From NCBI RefSeq assembly GCF_000455125.1, contig NZ_AUWR01000031.1:1-37902 (forward strand): a stretch of 37,902 nt of DNA, in the 5' to 3' direction. How positions within the stretch are numbered: position 1 is the stretch's first letter; each line of letters begins with the position of its first letter. The DNA is from Mycobacterium sp. UM_WGJ. GTDB taxonomy: Bacteria > Actinomycetota > Actinomycetes > Mycobacteriales > Mycobacteriaceae. The position numbers were made by a program, and so were the translations under genes. Positions 35,886 to 37,902 of the stretch are shown here, in pieces. The notes under the pieces were generated by a model. That model saw only the letters and a list, made by a program, of their open reading frames with translations, did not search any database and had not been told where the DNA came from.

Positions 35886-37902
35886 TGCCGCGCCGTACCG
35901 ACCTGCGCCATGTTCTGGTGATCGGCTCCGGGCCGATCGTGATCGGACAGGCCTGCGAATTCGACTATTCGGGAACCCAGGCCTGCCGCGTGCTCAAGGC
36001 CGAAGGCCTGCAGGTGAGCCTGGTCAACTCCAATCCGGCCACCATCATGACCGACCCCGAATACGCCGACAACACCTACGTCGAGCCCATCACCTGGGAG
36101 TTCGTCGAAAAGGTGCTGGCTCAGCAGGCTGAGCGCGGCAACAAGGTCGATGCGCTGCTGGCCACCCTGGGTGGGCAGACGGCGCTGAACACCGCGGTCG
36201 CTCTGCATGAGCACGGGGTGCTGGAGCGCTACGGGGTCGAGTTGATCGGCGCCGACTTCGAGGCGATCCAGCGTGGCGAGGACCGCCAGCAGTTCAAGGA
36301 CATCGTCGCCAGGGTAGGCGGTGAGTCGGCGCGTTCCCGGGTCTGCTACACCATGGCCGAGGTCACCGAGACCGTCGCCGAACTCGGGTTGCCCGTCGTC
36401 GTTCGCCCCTCATTCACCATGGGCGGCCTGGGATCCGGGCTGGCGGCCAGCCTCGACGAGGTGGAGCGGATGGCCGGCGACGGCCTGGCCGCCTCGCCGA
36501 CGGCCAACGTCTTGATCGAGGAATCCATCTACGGGTGGAAAGAATTCGAGCTCGAGCTGATGCGCGACGGCAACGACAACGTCGTCGTGGTCTGCTCGAT
36601 CGAGAACGTCGACCCGATGGGCGTGCACACCGGCGACTCGGTGACCGTCGCCCCGGCGATGACGCTGACCGACCGGGAATACCAGCGGATGCGCGATCTG
36701 GGCATCGCGATCCTGCGCGAGGTCGGGGTCGACACCGGCGGCTGCAACATCCAGTTCGCGGTCGACCCCAAAGACGGCCGGCTCATCGTGATCGAGATGA
36801 ACCCGCGGGTCTCCCGCTCCTCTGCGCTGGCGTCGAAGGCGACCGGCTTCCCGATCGCCAAGATCGCCGCCAAGCTCGCGATCGGCTACACCCTCGACGA
36901 GATCATCAATGACATCACCAAAGAGACCCCGGCCTGCTTCGAGCCGGCGCTGGACTACGTCGTGGTGAAGGCGCCGCGCTTCGCGTTCGAGAAGTTCCCC
37001 GGCGCCGACCCGCGGCTGACCACCACCATGAAATCAGTGGGCGAAGCGATGTCGTTGGGCCGCAACTTCATCGAGTCGCTCGGCAAGGTGATGCGCTCGC
37101 TGGAGACCGATCGCGCCGGGTTCTGGACCAAACCGGACCCCGATGAAGACTCGGCCACCGCAGCGCTGGAGCGGCTGCGCACTCCCACCGAGGGCCGGCT
37201 CTACGACATCGAGCTGGCGCTGCGGCTGGGCGCCAGTGTGGAAGCGGTCGCCGAGGCCTCCGGCGTGGACCCGTGGTTCGTCGACCAGATCAACGGCCTG
37301 GTGGCGCTGCGCGCCGAGGTTGTCGACACCCCGGTGCTGGACGCGGACCTGCTGCGCCGCTGCAAATACAGCGGCCTGTCGGACCATCAGATCGCCGTGC
37401 TGCGCCCGGAACTGGCCGGTGAGGACGGGGTGCGGCTGCTGCGGGACCGGCTGGGAATTCATCCGGTGTTCAAGACCGTCGACACCTGCGCGGCGGAGTT
37501 CGAGTCCAAGACGCCGTATCACTACAGCACTTTCGAGCTCGACCCCGCTGCGGAGACCGAGGTGGCAGTCCAGGACGTCAAGCCCAAGGTGCTCATCCTG
37601 GGCTCTGGGCCCAACCGGATCGGCCAGGGCATCGAGTTCGACTACAGCTGCGTGCATGCCGCGATCACCTTGAGCCAGGCCGGGTTCGAGACGGTGATGA
37701 TCAACTGCAACCCCGAGACGGTGTCCACCGACTACGACACCGCCGACCGGCTCTACTTCGAACCGCTGACGTTCGAGGACGTGCTCGAGGTGTACTACGC
37801 CGAACAGCAGTCCGGGCAGGGCGGCCCCGGGGTGGTCGGCGTGATCGTGCAGCTGGGCGGACAGACCCCGTTGCGGCTGGCCCAGCGGCTCGCCGATGCC
37901 GG
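35885..37902 (+). CDS. carB: Carbamoyl-phosphate synthase large subunit (3' end outside window)
   Basis: The first 672 codons of the roughly 1,115-residue synthetase are present, and the frame is open to the window edge. The first ATP-grasp half covers about 1-400: [42 protein letters not shown] and [20 protein letters not shown]. The oligomerisation domain spans about 405-550, and the second half begins with [33 protein letters not shown] and [11 protein letters not shown]. It makes carbamoyl phosphate from bicarbonate, ATP and ammonia delivered by CarA, for both UMP and arginine synthesis. The ATG at 35885 overlaps the carA stop by one base. Confidence 0.97.
   Translation, partial: MPRRTDLRHVLVIGSGPIVIGQACEFDYSGTQACRVLKAEGLQVSLVNSNPATIMTDPEYADNTYVEPITWEFVEKVLAQQAERGNKVDALLATLGGQTALNTAVALHEHGVLERYGVELIGADFEAIQRGEDRQQFKDIVARVGGESARSRVCYTMAEVTETVAELGLPVVVRPSFTMGGLGSGLAASLDEVERMAGDGLAASPTANVLIEESIYGWKEFELELMRDGNDNVVVVCSIENVDPMGVHTGDSVTVAPAMTLTDREYQRMRDLGIAILREVGVDTGGCNIQFAVDPKDGRLIVIEMNPRVSRSSALASKATGFPIAKIAAKLAIGYTLDEIINDITKETPACFEPALDYVVVKAPRFAFEKFPGADPRLTTTMKSVGEAMSLGRNFIESLGKVMRSLETDRAGFWTKPDPDEDSATAALERLRTPTEGRLYDIELALRLGASVEAVAEASGVDPWFVDQINGLVALRAEVVDTPVLDADLLRRCKYSGLSDHQIAVLRPELAGEDGVRLLRDRLGIHPVFKTVDTCAAEFESKTPYHYSTFELDPAAETEVAVQDVKPKVLILGSGPNRIGQGIEFDYSCVHAAITLSQAGFETVMINCNPETVSTDYDTADRLYFEPLTFEDVLEVYYAEQQSGQGGPGVVGVIVQLGGQTPLRLAQRLADA

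Overview
The window is typical mycobacterial chromosome: high GC with many GTG starts, 1-4 base stop/start overlaps inside operons, and proteins that closely resemble Mycobacterium tuberculosis AspS, RarA (Rv2559c), YjbQ (Rv2556c), AlaS, RuvX, MltG, AroE, AroC-K-B-Q, PepQ, EF-P, NusB, the Rv2531c decarboxylase and PyrR-B-C/CarA-B. The gene order follows the M. tuberculosis aspS-to-Rv2531c segment, but the pyr operon lies directly downstream. In M. tuberculosis pyr is elsewhere (Rv1379-Rv1385). From memory, nusB and pyr lie close together in M. smegmatis, so this looks like a non-tuberculous member of Mycobacteriaceae. I cannot name the species. I see no tRNA, rRNA, insertion sequence, prophage or CRISPR.

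Layout. 1-1305: end of an unseen gene, a strong terminator, and a leftward membrane-anchored protein whose outer part is an internal duplication. 1415-3643: aspS and a hotdog thioesterase. 3650-5269: a leftward resuscitation-promoting factor, an unusually AT-rich intergenic island and a DUF3097 protein. 5276-5805: a leftward antitoxin/RelE-type toxin pair. 5880-8388: an AdhD-like alcohol dehydrogenase and RarA. 8409-11541: a GntR-FCD regulator and a flavin monooxygenase that have both lost their 5' parts at one junction, followed by intact class III CoA-transferase and malyl-CoA-lyase-like genes. 11581-17789: yjbQ, then alaS-ruvX-mltG-aroE-prepilin peptidase. 17951-18358: a small exported protein. 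18482-24834: aroC-aroK-aroB-aroQ, a convergent membrane protein, then pepQ-efp-nusB. 24907-27660: a large PLP decarboxylase. 27676-31311: an accessory block with a TetR regulator, an acyl-CoA-dehydrogenase-like flavoenzyme, a flavodoxin-fold oxidoreductase and a leftward serine hydrolase. 31423-37902: pyrR-pyrB-pyrC-membrane protein-carA-carB, with carB cut by the window end.

How the genes work together. The two largest units are biosynthetic. aroE and aroC-K-B-Q supply five shikimate-pathway steps. The pyr/car operon makes UMP precursors and begins with a leader that carries a recognisable PyrR-binding loop. aspS, alaS, efp and nusB serve translation and transcription; rarA and ruvX serve genome maintenance; mltG and the Rpf act on peptidoglycan.

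The most notable accessory signals are: the double truncation near base 9005; the duplicated Cys-pair domain at 208-1305; the palindromic operator candidate between tetR and the flavoenzyme; the convergent aroQ/membrane-protein overlap, where one stretch encodes ESAADS on both strands; and the AT-rich island with inverted repeats between rpf and the DUF3097 gene. I found no clearly new multi-gene system. The best candidates for new biology are the duplicated-domain protein and the CoA-transferase/lyase module left beside a broken regulator and oxygenase.
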